Assembly (NCBI GenBank): GCA_018268415.1
Contig: JAFDWO010000044.1
Location: 1-59,330 of the forward strand
Origin: Actinomycetota bacterium
GTDB lineage: Bacteria > Actinomycetota > Thermoleophilia > Solirubrobacterales > 70-9
DNA length: 59,330 nucleotides
Reading direction: 5' to 3'
The position numbers were made by a program, and so were the translations under genes. Shown here one piece after another: positions 8,357 to 17,358 of this stretch; position 1 is the stretch's first letter; every line of letters starts with the position of its first letter. The notes beneath the pieces were generated by a model, which saw only the letters and a list, made by a program, of their open reading frames with translations, searched no databases and was not told the origin of the DNA.

Positions 8357-8404
8357 GGGCGGCGCGTGGCTGCGGCGGCCCTCCCGCGCCGGCAGACTGG
8401 TGCC

Positions 8405-9052
8405 GTGAGCGCCGCAGCGGTCGAGATCACCGTCGTCCTCGCCGACGACCACAACGTGATCCGGGCCGGCCTGCGGGCGATGCTCGAAGCCGATCCGGAC
8501 CTGCGGGTGATCGGCGAGGCCGGCGACGCCGCGGCGGCGGCGAAGCTGGTGGCGGACCGCCGCCCCACGGTCCTCGTGCTCGACCTCCAGATGCCGGGCG
8601 CCGAGCCGCGGACCGACATCCCGCGGCTGCGCGAGACGTCGCCGGAGACGGCGATCGTCGTCCTCACCATGCAGAGCGATCCGCGCACGGCACGCGATCT
8701 CATGCGGGCGGGCGCGGCGGGTTTCGTGCTCAAGCAGGCCGCCGAGCGCAACCTCGGCGAGGCGATCCGCACGGCCGCCGCGGGCGGGTCCTACGTCGAC
8801 CCGCGCCTCGGTGGCGAGATGGCGAAGCTGGAAGCCGATCCGCTCGACGACCTGAGCGAGCGCGAGCTGGAGCTGCTGCGCCTGGTCGCCCTCGGCCACA
8901 CCAACCGCGAGATCGGCGAGCAACTCTTCCTCAGCGTCCGCGCGATCGAGGTCAACCGGGCCAAGCTGCTGGAGAAGATCGGGGTCGAGTCCCGTCCCGA
9001 ACTGGTGCGCTTCGCGATCGCCAACCGCGTGATCGAGCCGGGCGGCGGCTGA
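8405..9052 (+). CDS. NarL/FixJ-family response regulator
   Basis: The 215-residue protein has a receiver domain (Asp14/Asp15, phospho-acceptor Asp60, invariant Lys in VLKQ) and a LuxR helix-turn-helix (SERELELLRLVALGHTNREIGEQL). The GTG at 8405 fits the receiver's beginning; an upstream start at 8366 would add non-homologous residues. It is convergent with the GAF histidine kinase, with only 7 bp between stops, which makes that kinase its probable partner. With the Usp gene before it, the set resembles DevR/DosR-type dormancy loci, though hypoxia control is an inference. Confidence 0.9.
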   Translation: MSAAAVEITVVLADDHNVIRAGLRAMLEADPDLRVIGEAGDAAAAAKLVADRRPTVLVLDLQMPGAEPRTDIPRLRETSPETAIVVLTMQSDPRTARDLMRAGAAGFVLKQAAERNLGEAIRTAAAGGSYVDPRLGGEMAKLEADPLDDLSERELELLRLVALGHTNREIGEQLFLSVRAIEVNRAKLLEKIGVESRPELVRFAIANRVIEPGGG

Positions 9053-9059
9053 GCGCGAC

Positions 9060-10736
9060 TCAGGCGGAGCGCAGGGGCAGCCGGGAGGCGATCCGGGTCC
9101 CCTCGCCGGGTCGGGAGGCGATCTCGATCGTGCCGCCCAGCATCTCGACCCGCTCGCGCATGCCGAGCAGCCCTCGGCCCGGGCCGAGGGCGGTATCGAA
9201 GCCGTTGCCGTCATCACGGACCTCGATCTCGACCGCGCCGCCCTCGCTGCGAGCGTGGACCGAGGCGTTCTCGGCGTCGGCGTGCTTGACCACATTGGTG
9301 AGCGACTCCTGGACCAGGCGATAGACGCTCCGCTCCTCGTCGCGGGTGAGTTCGCAGTCCAGCTCGATCGCGATCTCGACCTCGAAGCCCCCGCGGTTCG
9401 CCGACTCCTCGGCGAGCGCCTCCAGCGCCGCCTGCAGCCCCAGCCGCTCGAGCGAGGCCGGGCGCAGGTCGTTGATCAACCGGCTCAGCTCGGTGATCTG
9501 CTCCTCCAGCCCGGCCACCGTCCCCTCGGCCGCCTCCTCGATCAGCGCGGCGCGGCCCTCCCCGCCCCCCTGCAGCGACGCCGCCAGGGTGATCCGCACC
9601 GCCGCCAACGACTGCAGGACCCCGTCGTGCAGCTCCTGCGCCCAACGGCGTCGCTCTTCCTCCGACACCTCGACCTGCTGCTGAAGGCGCTCGGCGGCAA
9701 CCGACTGCGCGGTCGCGACGGCGATCGCCGCGGTCGCCGCGAAAGCTTGCAGGAGGCGCAGGTCCTCCTGGTCGAATTCGCCGCCCGATTCGCGGTCGAG
9801 CGCGACCAGGGTGCCGACCGCCCTCCCGCGGAAGAGGAGCGGCACGACCAGCGCCGCTTCGGCTCCGAGCCGCTCCCGTAGCCGCGCCTCCGATGGCGCC
9901 ACCCCCCGGTCGAGGTGCTGGGCCACGCGTTCCTGCATCGCCGCCTCGAAGACCGCGTCGTCGGTGGGGATCGTCAGCTCGGCCACCTCGGGGCCGAGGT
10001 GGCCGGCCCGCGCGGCGACCACGAGCCGGCCGCGGCGGCGCAACAGCACGATCACGCCGCGCGCCTCGACCAGGGCCCGGGCCCGCTTCACGATCAGGTC
10101 GAGGACGCGGGAGACGTCGGTCTCGCCGCCGACCGCCCGGGCGATGTCGGCCGAGGTCTCGGCTCGTCGCAGCGCCCGCTCGGTTTCCGCCTCGCGGGCG
10201 CTGAGCGTCGTGTAGAGGCGGGCGTTCTCGATCGCGATCGCGGCCCAGCCGGCGAGCGTCTTCGCCGCCTCCTCGTCGGCCTCGTCGAACTCCTCGCCGC
10301 CCTCCTTCTCGGTCATGTAGAGGTTGCCGTAGACCTCCTCGCGGATCCTGATCGGCACCCCGAGGAAGCTGTGCATCGGCGGGTGCCCGGGCGGAAAGCC
10401 GTAGGCATGCGGGTGCCGTTCGACATCATCGAGGCGGAGCGGCTCGGGATGGCGGATCAGCTCGCCCAGAACGCCGCGGCCACGCGGCAGCGGCCCGATC
10501 TCCCGCCGGGCCTCCTCGTCGATGCCGACGTAGATGAAGCGCTCCAGCTCCCGCCGGTCCCGGTCGAGGACGCCAAGCGCCGTGTAGCGGGCGCCGGTCA
10601 GATCGCGAGCCGCCTCGACCACCGAGGAGAGAACCACCTCGAGGTCGAGCTCCGACAGCAGCGAGGAGCCGACCTCGACCAACCGACGGAAGCGATCGTC
10701 GCCCAGGTCTACGGCGTCACCCTCGTTGATCGACAT
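9060..10736 (-). CDS. GAF-domain sensor histidine kinase (NarL/DevS type)
   Basis: The 558-residue cytosolic kinase has two GAF domains (about 20-170 and 205-345), a HisKA_3 dimerisation helix with phospho-acceptor His370 in ELHDGVLQSL, and a HATPase with NVVKHA (N box), DDGNGFD and GRGLLGMRER. No membrane span is visible. Double GAF plus HisKA_3 is the DevS/DosS layout, but I cannot see whether haem is bound; the first GAF has PPGHPPMHSFLGVPI as in many GAF kinases. It is the only kinase near the regulators at 6883 and 8405. Upstream lies a 395-bp gap with no gene. Confidence 0.9.
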   Translation of the reverse strand: MSINEGDAVDLGDDRFRRLVEVGSSLLSELDLEVVLSSVVEAARDLTGARYTALGVLDRDRRELERFIYVGIDEEARREIGPLPRGRGVLGELIRHPEPLRLDDVERHPHAYGFPPGHPPMHSFLGVPIRIREEVYGNLYMTEKEGGEEFDEADEEAAKTLAGWAAIAIENARLYTTLSAREAETERALRRAETSADIARAVGGETDVSRVLDLIVKRARALVEARGVIVLLRRRGRLVVAARAGHLGPEVAELTIPTDDAVFEAAMQERVAQHLDRGVAPSEARLRERLGAEAALVVPLLFRGRAVGTLVALDRESGGEFDQEDLRLLQAFAATAAIAVATAQSVAAERLQQQVEVSEEERRRWAQELHDGVLQSLAAVRITLAASLQGGGEGRAALIEEAAEGTVAGLEEQITELSRLINDLRPASLERLGLQAALEALAEESANRGGFEVEIAIELDCELTRDEERSVYRLVQESLTNVVKHADAENASVHARSEGGAVEIEVRDDGNGFDTALGPGRGLLGMRERVEMLGGTIEIASRPGEGTRIASRLPLRSA

Positions 10737-11131
10737 GCGCCCAACTATGCCATCGCCGTTCGCGTTTTTGGTGACGAGCTGGTGTCGGAACGTGACGCGT
10801 CCAGGAAATGAAAGGGATGTCTCAGAGTGATCGACTGCTATTTATCCAATCGATGACCGCCGGGCCCCTTCGGCGAGACGCGACCTCCCCGGGCGCGGGT
10901 CCTGGCGAGACACGCCGTCCTCGCGACTCCGACAGGAGGCCGAGCTACTCCGCGAATCGCTCCCCTGGGGACGCGGTCCTCGAGTGGCCCATGCTGCGTG
11001 ACTTCACGACCATCCGTGTGACGACGACCCGCCGCCGTGGGCAAACCACGGATGGAACGCGAGTGGTGCCGACCTAGGTTCGAAGCGGCAATCGCAAGCG
11101 GGCCGGCCAGGCCCCCAGACAGGAGAGGGAA
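10737..11131. other. Gene-free interval
   Basis: No convincing reading frame or hairpin. It must hold the promoter of the kinase (minus strand) and that of the membrane protein gene at 11132; I cannot pick clear -35/-10 boxes. Confidence 0.6.
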
Positions 11132-11683
11132 ATGTCCACCAACGCCATCCGAATCAGGCAGTTCGTCGCGGTGCGCGGCGAGGAAACCGAGGCGAAACCC
11201 GAGGGCGCCGCGTCGGTCTCGGTCGAGACGATCGCCTACTGGGCCGTCGTCGCCTCGATCTACATGGGCTTCGGGTTCCTCTGGTACTACTCGTTCAAAG
11301 AGAAGCTGTTCGACGATGGCGGCACCATGCCCGCCGGGCTCGCCAAAGCGTACGGGGGCTCCTTCGTCGACTCGTTCCCCGGCCTGAACGCCACCTGGAC
11401 GATCCTCGGCATCGTCGAGGGGATCGCCTTCCTCGGCTTCATCGCCAGCATCGCCGCGGGCGAGTTCCTGCCGACCCGGCGCAAGCCGATCCTCGCCGCC
11501 TCGCTGGGAGTGTCACTGGTCACCTTCGCGCTCCTGATCTTCGGCCAGCAGATGATCGGCGAATTCGAATCGGTCGCCCAGCTGTTCGGCTACTTCGGCG
11601 CGACCGTGGTGACCCTGCTCCTCGTCCAGCTCCTGCCGCCCCGGCACGGAATCTGGAAGCTCGCCGCGCGGGCCGAGGACTGA
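11132..11683 (+). CDS. Four-helix membrane protein of unknown function
   Basis: The 183-residue product has a charged 30-residue N-terminus and four hydrophobic spans at about 33-55, 87-110, 116-136 and 146-167, ending in a basic tail. The layout is DoxX-like but the motifs are not clear enough to name a family. A strong ribosome site (GGAGAGGGAA) precedes the ATG at 11132. It stands alone, convergent with the isochorismatase gene 27 bp downstream. Function is not known. Confidence 0.75.
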   Translation: MSTNAIRIRQFVAVRGEETEAKPEGAASVSVETIAYWAVVASIYMGFGFLWYYSFKEKLFDDGGTMPAGLAKAYGGSFVDSFPGLNATWTILGIVEGIAFLGFIASIAAGEFLPTRRKPILAASLGVSLVTFALLIFGQQMIGEFESVAQLFGYFGATVVTLLLVQLLPPRHGIWKLAARAED

Positions 11684-11710
11684 CCGTCGAACCGCTCGTC
11701 CGGCCGGGAA

Positions 11711-12241
11711 TCAGATCACGAGCTTCTGGACCGCCTTGAACTCGGGAGTCCCGGCCCTCCCGAGCAGCTCGAACATCGACATCTCGACCGTGGTCGGTGC
11801 CACCCCCAGAGAGCCGAGGCGCGCGATCGCGGTCTCCCGGTTCAAGCTGCTCCGTGATCCCACGGCATCGACCACCAGCTGCACCTCCGCCCCCCGCCCG
11901 AGCAGCTCGACGGCGGACTGGTAGACGCAGATGTGGGCCTCGATGCCGCAGAGGAGGACCTGGTCACGGCCGGCCAGGTCGAAGCCGTCGGCGCCCACCA
12001 CGGACAGCGCCAGCTTCTCGATCGGGACCACGCCGTCCAGGTGGTCGGCGATCTCCGGCACCGTCGATCCGAGCTTCTCCGGATACTGCTCGCTGACGAT
12101 CACCGGCACCTCGAGGACGGCGGCCGCCTGCACCAGCGTCGCGATCGAGCCGACCAACCGGTCGAAGCCCTCGATCGCCTTGCGGAATGCACCCTGCACG
12201 TCCACGACCACCACTACCGTCCGATCTCTTTCGAGACTCAA
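11711..12241 (-). CDS. Isochorismatase-family cysteine hydrolase (ISOC1-like)
   Basis: The 176-residue protein carries the family triad: Asp14 (VVVDVQ), Lys76 (PIEKLALS) and Cys105 (GIEAHICV), with the cis-peptide region just before the Cys. EKLGSTVPEI is typical of the ISOC1/ISOC2 branch. Relatives hydrolyse amides or N-carbamoyl groups, among them N-carbamoylsarcosine amidase, which acts after N-methylhydantoinase. It is the last gene of the catabolic run and overlaps aacS by 4 bp. That makes hydrolysis of a carbamoyl or amide product of the HyuAB enzymes a fair but unproven idea. Confidence 0.85.
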   Translation of the reverse strand: MSLERDRTVVVVVDVQGAFRKAIEGFDRLVGSIATLVQAAAVLEVPVIVSEQYPEKLGSTVPEIADHLDGVVPIEKLALSVVGADGFDLAGRDQVLLCGIEAHICVYQSAVELLGRGAEVQLVVDAVGSRSSLNRETAIARLGSLGVAPTTVEMSMFELLGRAGTPEFKAVQKLVI

Positions 12242-14241
12242 GTCCCACCTCCGGTCTGTCGTATTTCGGTCAAATCTCCGCGGGCGGCCGCGAGAGCGAT
12301 GAAGTGATCCAGCGCCGCCGGGTTGGCGAGCGCTTCACGGCTCGCCGCCCGGCTCGGATCGACGCCCATCAGGATCCGCTTCACCGGTACCTCTACCACC
12401 TTGCCGGTCAACGTCCGGGGCACCTCGGCGATCGCTTCGATCCGATCCGGGACGTGCCGCGGCGAGCAGCGCTCGCGCACCGACCTGCCGATCGCGGCGA
12501 CGAGCTCGGGCGTCAGCTCCGCTCCCTCGCGCAGGACCACGAAGAGCAGCAGCTCGCTCTCGGCGCCGGACCGCGGCACATCCACCGCGAGAGCGTCGAC
12601 CACCGCCTCCACGCCGAGCACCGCCCGGTAGATCTCGCTCGTGCCCATGCGGATGCCGCCGCGGTTGATGGTCGCGTCGCTGCGGCCGTAGAGGACGGCG
12701 GTGCCGCGAGGGGTGATTTCGACCCAATCCCCGTGGCGCCAGACCCCCGGGAACATCTCGAAGTAGCTCTCGCGATAGCGGGCGCCGTCGGGGTCGGCCC
12801 AGAAGCGGGTCGGCATCGAGGGCATCGGCGCGGTGATCACCAGCTCGCCCATCTCCCCCACCACCGGCTCGCCGCTTTCGTCCCAGGCGGCGAGCGCGAC
12901 GCCGAGCGCCGGCGCCTGCAGCTCGCCGCGGTAGACGGGTAGGAGCGGGACGCCGCCGACGAAGGCGGTGCAGACGTCGGTCCCGCCGCTGGTCGAGAAC
13001 AGCCAGGTGTCCTCGCCGAGCGCCTCGTAGACCCAGTCGAAGCCCTCCGGGACGAGCGGCGAGCCGGTCGAGCCGAGTCCCCGCAGCGCGCCGAGATCGC
13101 GGCCCGCGGCGGGCTCCACGCCTGCCTTCATGCAGGCAGCGATGTAGGAGGCGCTGGTGCCGAAGACGGCGACGCGGGCATCGGCGGCAAGCTGCCAGAG
13201 GGTGCTCATGTCGGGGTAGCCGGGGTTGCCGTCGAAGAGCACGACGGGAGCCTCGACGAGCAGCCCGGAGACGAGGAAGTTCCACATCATCCAGCCGGTC
13301 GTCGTGAACCAGAAGAAGCGGTCGCCGGGATGGAGGTCGACGTGCAGGGCGAGGACCTTCAGGTGCTCGAGCAGGATGCCGCCGTGACCCTGGACGATCG
13401 CCTTCGGCAGCCCGGTCGTGCCGGAGGAGTTGAGGATCCAGAGCGGGTGATCGAACGGCAGCCGCTCGAAGCGCAGCTCCGCCCCCGCGCCGGCCGCCAA
13501 CACGTCCCCCCAGGCGGTCGCGCCCGCGGGCGTCGGCGCCGCGCGGTCGAGGTAGGGGAGGAAGGCGGTCTGCTCGAGACTCGGGAGCGCCGCGCGGATC
13601 GCGGCCAGCGTCTCGGCCCGGTCGAAGTCCCGACCGCCATAGCGGTAGCCGTCGACCGCGAAGAGCACCTTCGGCTCGACCTGGGAGAAGCGGTCGACGA
13701 CGCTGCCCGCGCCGAAGTCCGGCGAGCAGCAGGACCAGACCGCGCCGATCGAGGCACAGGCGAGGAAGGCGACCAGCGCCTCGGGCACGTTCGGCAGGTA
13801 GGCGACGATCCGGTCGCCGGGACCCACGCCCTGTCGCCGCAGCCATCCGGCGACCGCGGCCACCTGCGCGCGCAGCTCGCCGCGACGGAGCTCGGCGAGC
13901 GGCCCCACCTCGGAGGCGTAGACGGCCGCCACCGCGTCGTCGTCGCCACCCCGCAGCGCATGCTCGGCGTAGTTCAGCCGCACGTCCGGGAACCAGCGGG
14001 CCCCGGGCATCTCCGGGGCCCCGAGGACGGTGGCGGGGTCACCGTCGGCGGCGACCTCGAAGTAGTCCCAGATCGCCCGCCAGAAGGCGTCGAGGTCGCT
14101 CGTCGACCAGTGCCAGAGCTCGTCGTAGTCGGCGAAGGCGAGGCCCCGCTCGGCCCGCAGCCAGGCGATGAAGTCGGTCAGGTGCGCCTGCTCGACCAAC
14201 GACGTCGGCGGTCGCCAGAGCGCCGCCTCGTCGCCGCTCAT
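12238..14241 (-). CDS. aacS: Acetoacetyl-CoA synthetase
   Basis: The 667-residue AMP-forming ligase has the AacS-type N-terminus (LWRPPTSLVEQAHLTDF, then DLDAFWRAIWDYF), the adenylate loop SSGTTGLPKAIVQGHGG near residue 270, and the C-terminal catalytic lysine in TGKVVEVPVK (Lys614). It activates acetoacetate with ATP and CoA. Full length and motif set match AacS rather than acetyl-CoA synthetase. It lies 1 bp after ridA and overlaps the isochorismatase gene by 4 bp. Its presence together with a BKACE enzyme, whose product is acetoacetate, is a strong functional link. Confidence 0.9.
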   Translation of the reverse strand: MSGDEAALWRPPTSLVEQAHLTDFIAWLRAERGLAFADYDELWHWSTSDLDAFWRAIWDYFEVAADGDPATVLGAPEMPGARWFPDVRLNYAEHALRGGDDDAVAAVYASEVGPLAELRRGELRAQVAAVAGWLRRQGVGPGDRIVAYLPNVPEALVAFLACASIGAVWSCCSPDFGAGSVVDRFSQVEPKVLFAVDGYRYGGRDFDRAETLAAIRAALPSLEQTAFLPYLDRAAPTPAGATAWGDVLAAGAGAELRFERLPFDHPLWILNSSGTTGLPKAIVQGHGGILLEHLKVLALHVDLHPGDRFFWFTTTGWMMWNFLVSGLLVEAPVVLFDGNPGYPDMSTLWQLAADARVAVFGTSASYIAACMKAGVEPAAGRDLGALRGLGSTGSPLVPEGFDWVYEALGEDTWLFSTSGGTDVCTAFVGGVPLLPVYRGELQAPALGVALAAWDESGEPVVGEMGELVITAPMPSMPTRFWADPDGARYRESYFEMFPGVWRHGDWVEITPRGTAVLYGRSDATINRGGIRMGTSEIYRAVLGVEAVVDALAVDVPRSGAESELLLFVVLREGAELTPELVAAIGRSVRERCSPRHVPDRIEAIAEVPRTLTGKVVEVPVKRILMGVDPSRAASREALANPAALDHFIALAAARGDLTEIRQTGGGT

Positions 14242-14242
14242 C

Positions 14243-14626
14243 TCAACCTTCCGGGACGAAGGCGAGCGCCTCGATCTCGACCGCGGCGCCGAGCAGGAGG
14301 TCGGCCACCCCGATCGCGGCGCTCGCCGGCAGGACGTCGCCGAAACGCTCGGCGCGGACCGCGCTGAAGGAGCCGTAATCGTCGAGGCTGGTCAGGTACA
14401 CGGTGATCTTGACGACATCGGCGAGGCTCGCCCCGGATTCGCCGAGGATCCGCTCGATGTGGTCGAAGGTGGCGTGGGACTGGGCCGCCAGGTCTCCCTC
14501 GACCTTGCCCTCAGCGTCCATCCCGACCTGCCCCGCGACGTGGATCCAACGCCCCGGACCCGACGCCGAGACGGCGTCGGCAAAGCTGGTCGGAGCGAAG
14601 CTCGACGGCAGTCGCTCGATGCTCAT
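14243..14626 (-). CDS. ridA: RidA family enamine/imine deaminase
   Basis: The 127-residue protein shows RidA features: IHVAGQVGMDAEGKVEGDL, SHATFDHIERILGESGASLADVVKITVYL and a final VEIEALAFVPEG. RidA proteins hydrolyse reactive enamine/imine intermediates released by PLP enzymes. The usual Arg of the active RidA subgroup (in the ARxAVxV segment) is not evident: the segment reads ASAAIGVADLL. It may thus belong to an Rid4-7 type with other substrates. It directly follows livM (stop at 14627) and precedes aacS by 1 bp, so it is in the same operon as two aminotransferase modules upstream. Confidence 0.85.
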   Translation of the reverse strand: MSIERLPSSFAPTSFADAVSASGPGRWIHVAGQVGMDAEGKVEGDLAAQSHATFDHIERILGESGASLADVVKITVYLTSLDDYGSFSAVRAERFGDVLPASAAIGVADLLLGAAVEIEALAFVPEG

Positions 14627-15724
14627 CTATGCCTCCTTTGCCTGTGGATCGGTGTTTGCCACCGCGGGTTTGCCGCCGACCGCCCCGCCCCCGGAGCGCC
14701 GCATCCAGCCCGGCCGCCGCAGCTCGAACTCGCGTCCGCGCATGATCCCGTCACGACGGAAGAGCAGCGCCAGGAGGATGAAGGCGGCGAGGGCGGTATC
14801 GCTGAGGCCATCACGGCCGGCGAAGTGGATCGGACCGGCGCTGACGCCGTTCTCGATCGAGTTGAAGAGAAAGCTGAGGATCGAGACCGTGACCGCGCCG
14901 ACGACGGCTCCGGCGAGGCTGCGCTGACCACCGACGACCAGCATCGCGATGGTCAGGAAGGTGACGTGGGTGTAGAAAGCGGCGGGCGTGAAGGCGCCCT
15001 GGAACTGGGCGTATAGATAGCCCCCGATCCCGACCACGAAGGCCGAGATGAGGAAGGCGATCGCCCGCTCGCGGGGGATCGAGATCGCCGCCGCCTTCGC
15101 CGCGAACTCGTCTTCGCGGGTGGCTCGCAAGCGCAGCCCGGAGCTCGAGCGCTGGTAGGCAAAGGCGATCAGGACGCAGATGATCGTCCAGGCCAGCGCC
15201 GACCAGATCGTCGTGTTGATCGGGACGCCGAGCATCGTCCGGGTACCGCGGGTGACCGCTTCCCAGTTGATCCCCACCTGGTAGACGATGACCAGGACCG
15301 CGAACATCGCCAGCGCCGCGGCGAGCCCGGAGAGGCGGCTGATCGGGAAGACGATGATGAGCCCGAACACGACCGCCATCGCGCCCGCCAGGAGCGCCGC
15401 CGGGATCGGCGCGAGTTCGGCCGAGCCGATGAAACCGGGCAGGCTCGGCAGCAGGAAAGCCTTCTGGATCACCGGGATCGTGAACAGGGCCGTGGTGTAC
15501 GCGCCGATCGACATGAAGCTCATCTGGCCGAACGAGAGCACCCCGGAGTTGCCGGCGAACACGTAGAGGCCGACCACGAGGACGACGTTGATCAGGATCT
15601 CGATCGTGTGCCGCTGGTTGACCGGGTTGAGGTTGGCGCCGACCACGGCGACCACGACGAGGATGCCGATCAGCGAGATCGCCGGCCAACCGGCACGCAG
15701 GAACTTCTCTCCGTTCTTCTTCAT
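14627..15724 (-). CDS. livM: Branched-chain amino acid-type ABC transporter permease LivM
   Basis: The 365-residue membrane protein has about nine spans and the conserved permease segments NSGVLSFGQMSFMSIGAY and DEFAAKAAAISIPRERAIAFLISA. The frame runs further upstream through livH, but the ATG at 15724 begins MKKNGEKFLRAGW, a basic N-terminus before the first span, and overlaps the livH stop by one base. It pairs with LivH as the membrane channel of a HAAT-family importer. The basic C-terminal tail of about 40 residues is longer than usual. Substrate is unlikely to be plain leucine given the operon. Confidence 0.9.
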   Translation of the reverse strand: MKKNGEKFLRAGWPAISLIGILVVVAVVGANLNPVNQRHTIEILINVVLVVGLYVFAGNSGVLSFGQMSFMSIGAYTTALFTIPVIQKAFLLPSLPGFIGSAELAPIPAALLAGAMAVVFGLIIVFPISRLSGLAAALAMFAVLVIVYQVGINWEAVTRGTRTMLGVPINTTIWSALAWTIICVLIAFAYQRSSSGLRLRATREDEFAAKAAAISIPRERAIAFLISAFVVGIGGYLYAQFQGAFTPAAFYTHVTFLTIAMLVVGGQRSLAGAVVGAVTVSILSFLFNSIENGVSAGPIHFAGRDGLSDTALAAFILLALLFRRDGIMRGREFELRRPGWMRRSGGGAVGGKPAVANTDPQAKEA

Positions 15725-16608
15725 CAGACCCTCTCGAACAGTGCCTTGACGACGACCAGGCCCTGCGGCCGCGCCAGGAGGACGACGATCACGCCGGCGT
15801 AGAGGAACGCTTCGCGATAGGGCGCGAGGCTGTCCGGCAACACGACCTGCAGGACGACGGTGAGCACCCCGAGGAGCATCCCGCCGAAGGCGGCCCCGTA
15901 GAGGCTGCCGAGGCCGCCGATGATGGTGGCGACGAAGGCGATCAGGACCGGGCTGACGCCGAGGGTCGGCGTCGCCGTGCCGCGCTGGGCGACGATCAGG
16001 ATCGCCGCCACCGCCGCCGAGAAGCCGCTGAGGGCGAAGGCGACGGCGATCACCCGGTCGGCCTTGACCCCGACCAGCCGGGCGGTGGTGAAGTTCTCCG
16101 CCGCCGCCCGCATCTGCACCCCGACGGTGGTCTGGCGCAGGAACGTGGCGAGGCCGCCGACGAGGACGATCACCAGCACCACCGTGACCAGGTTGAGGCT
16201 GGAGAAGCTGACCGAGCCGATCGTGATCGATTCGTCGAAGAAGCTCGGCAGCGAGACGCCTTTGGCGCGCGAGCCGAAGATCACCGTCGCCAGGCTCTGC
16301 AGGGCGAAGCTGAGGGCGAACGAGGTGACCAGGAGCACCGGGGCGCTGGCGCCGCGGAAGGGCCGAAAGGCGAGCCGGTCCATCGCCAGCGACGCGGCGA
16401 TGACGACGATCAGGCAGACCGCCAGCTGCACCGGCCAGGGCAGGTCGCGCGACACGTACAGCGAGTACGCGCCGATCATGATCAACTCGCCGTAGGCGAA
16501 GTTGAGGAGGTTCATGATCCCGAAGATCATCGCCACCCCGAGCGCCAGCAGCGCGTAGAGGCTGCCGAGGCTGACCGCGTCGATCGCGTGCTGGATCAGT
16601 GCGGTCAT
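15724..16608 (-). CDS. livH: Branched-chain amino acid-type ABC transporter permease LivH
   Basis: The 294-residue integral membrane protein has the LivH opening (IDAVSLGSLYALLALGVAMIFGIMNLLNFAYGELIMIGAY) split over two spans, about eight spans in total, and the ATPase-contact loop RAAAENFTTARLVGVKADRVIAVAF. It forms the translocation pore with LivM. It overlaps livF by 4 bp and livM by 1 bp, so the order is livK-G-F-H-M. No odd features. Confidence 0.92.
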   Translation of the reverse strand: MTALIQHAIDAVSLGSLYALLALGVAMIFGIMNLLNFAYGELIMIGAYSLYVSRDLPWPVQLAVCLIVVIAASLAMDRLAFRPFRGASAPVLLVTSFALSFALQSLATVIFGSRAKGVSLPSFFDESITIGSVSFSSLNLVTVVLVIVLVGGLATFLRQTTVGVQMRAAAENFTTARLVGVKADRVIAVAFALSGFSAAVAAILIVAQRGTATPTLGVSPVLIAFVATIIGGLGSLYGAAFGGMLLGVLTVVLQVVLPDSLAPYREAFLYAGVIVVLLARPQGLVVVKALFERV

Positions 16609-17357
16609 GAGTCACCCTCCTTGCGGTCGACTTCGGCGGCGTCGGCGATCGCGGTCGTCGACCCGAGGTAGGAGGCCGCCAGCGTCTCGCGGTGTCCGAT
16701 CTCCTCGCGGCTGCCGCTGAGGACGAGCCGGCCGGCGTTGATCACGTAGCTGCGGTCGGCGAACTCGACCGCGCGGACCGCGTTCTGCTCGACCAGGAGG
16801 ACGGTCACCCCTTCGTCGCGCAATTCGGCCAGGGTCTGGAAGACCGCGTCGACCAGCAGCGGCGCGAGGCCCAGCGAGGGCTCGTCGAGGAGCAGCAGCC
16901 GGGGGCTGCAGAGGAGCGCCCGGGCGATCGCAAGCTGCTGCTGCTGACCGCCCGAGAGGCCCCCGGCCGGATCGTCGAGACGCCCGGCCAAGGCCGGAAA
17001 GCGGTCGAGCTGACGGGCCAGGGCGGTGGCGGCCTCGGCCTTGGGAGTGCCGGCGAGCGGCAGGCGGAGGTTCTCGCCGACGGTCAGGGTGGCGAAGATC
17101 TGCCGACCCTCGGGGACGAGGGCGAGGCCGGAGCGCACCAGGCGCTCGGGCGGCTCGCCGGCGATCTCGCGTCCCTCGAAGCGGATCGCGCCGGAGCGCG
17201 GCCGCAGCAGCCCGGCGACCGCCGAGAGCGTCGTCGTCTTGCCGGCGCCGTTCGGGCCGACCAGGCTTACCGCCTCCCCCTGCTCGACCCGCAGGGTGAG
17301 GTTCTCCACCGCGGTCGTCTTGCCATAGCCGATCGTGATGCCGTCGAGTTCGAGCAT
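16605..17357 (-). CDS. livF: ABC transporter ATP-binding protein LivF
   Basis: The 250-residue ATPase has Walker A GPNGAGKTT (near residue 36), the signature LSGGQQQQLAIARAL, Walker B LLLLDEPSLGL and the switch His in LLVEQNAV (His replaced by Asn-containing loop, as in many LivF). The length and the SLGLAP segment identify the LivF rather than LivG branch. It starts 1 bp after the livG stop and overlaps livH by 4 bp. It energises import with LivG. Confidence 0.92.
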   Translation of the reverse strand: MLELDGITIGYGKTTAVENLTLRVEQGEAVSLVGPNGAGKTTTLSAVAGLLRPRSGAIRFEGREIAGEPPERLVRSGLALVPEGRQIFATLTVGENLRLPLAGTPKAEAATALARQLDRFPALAGRLDDPAGGLSGGQQQQLAIARALLCSPRLLLLDEPSLGLAPLLVDAVFQTLAELRDEGVTVLLVEQNAVRAVEFADRSYVINAGRLVLSGSREEIGHRETLAASYLGSTTAIADAAEVDRKEGDS

Positions 17358-17358
17358 C

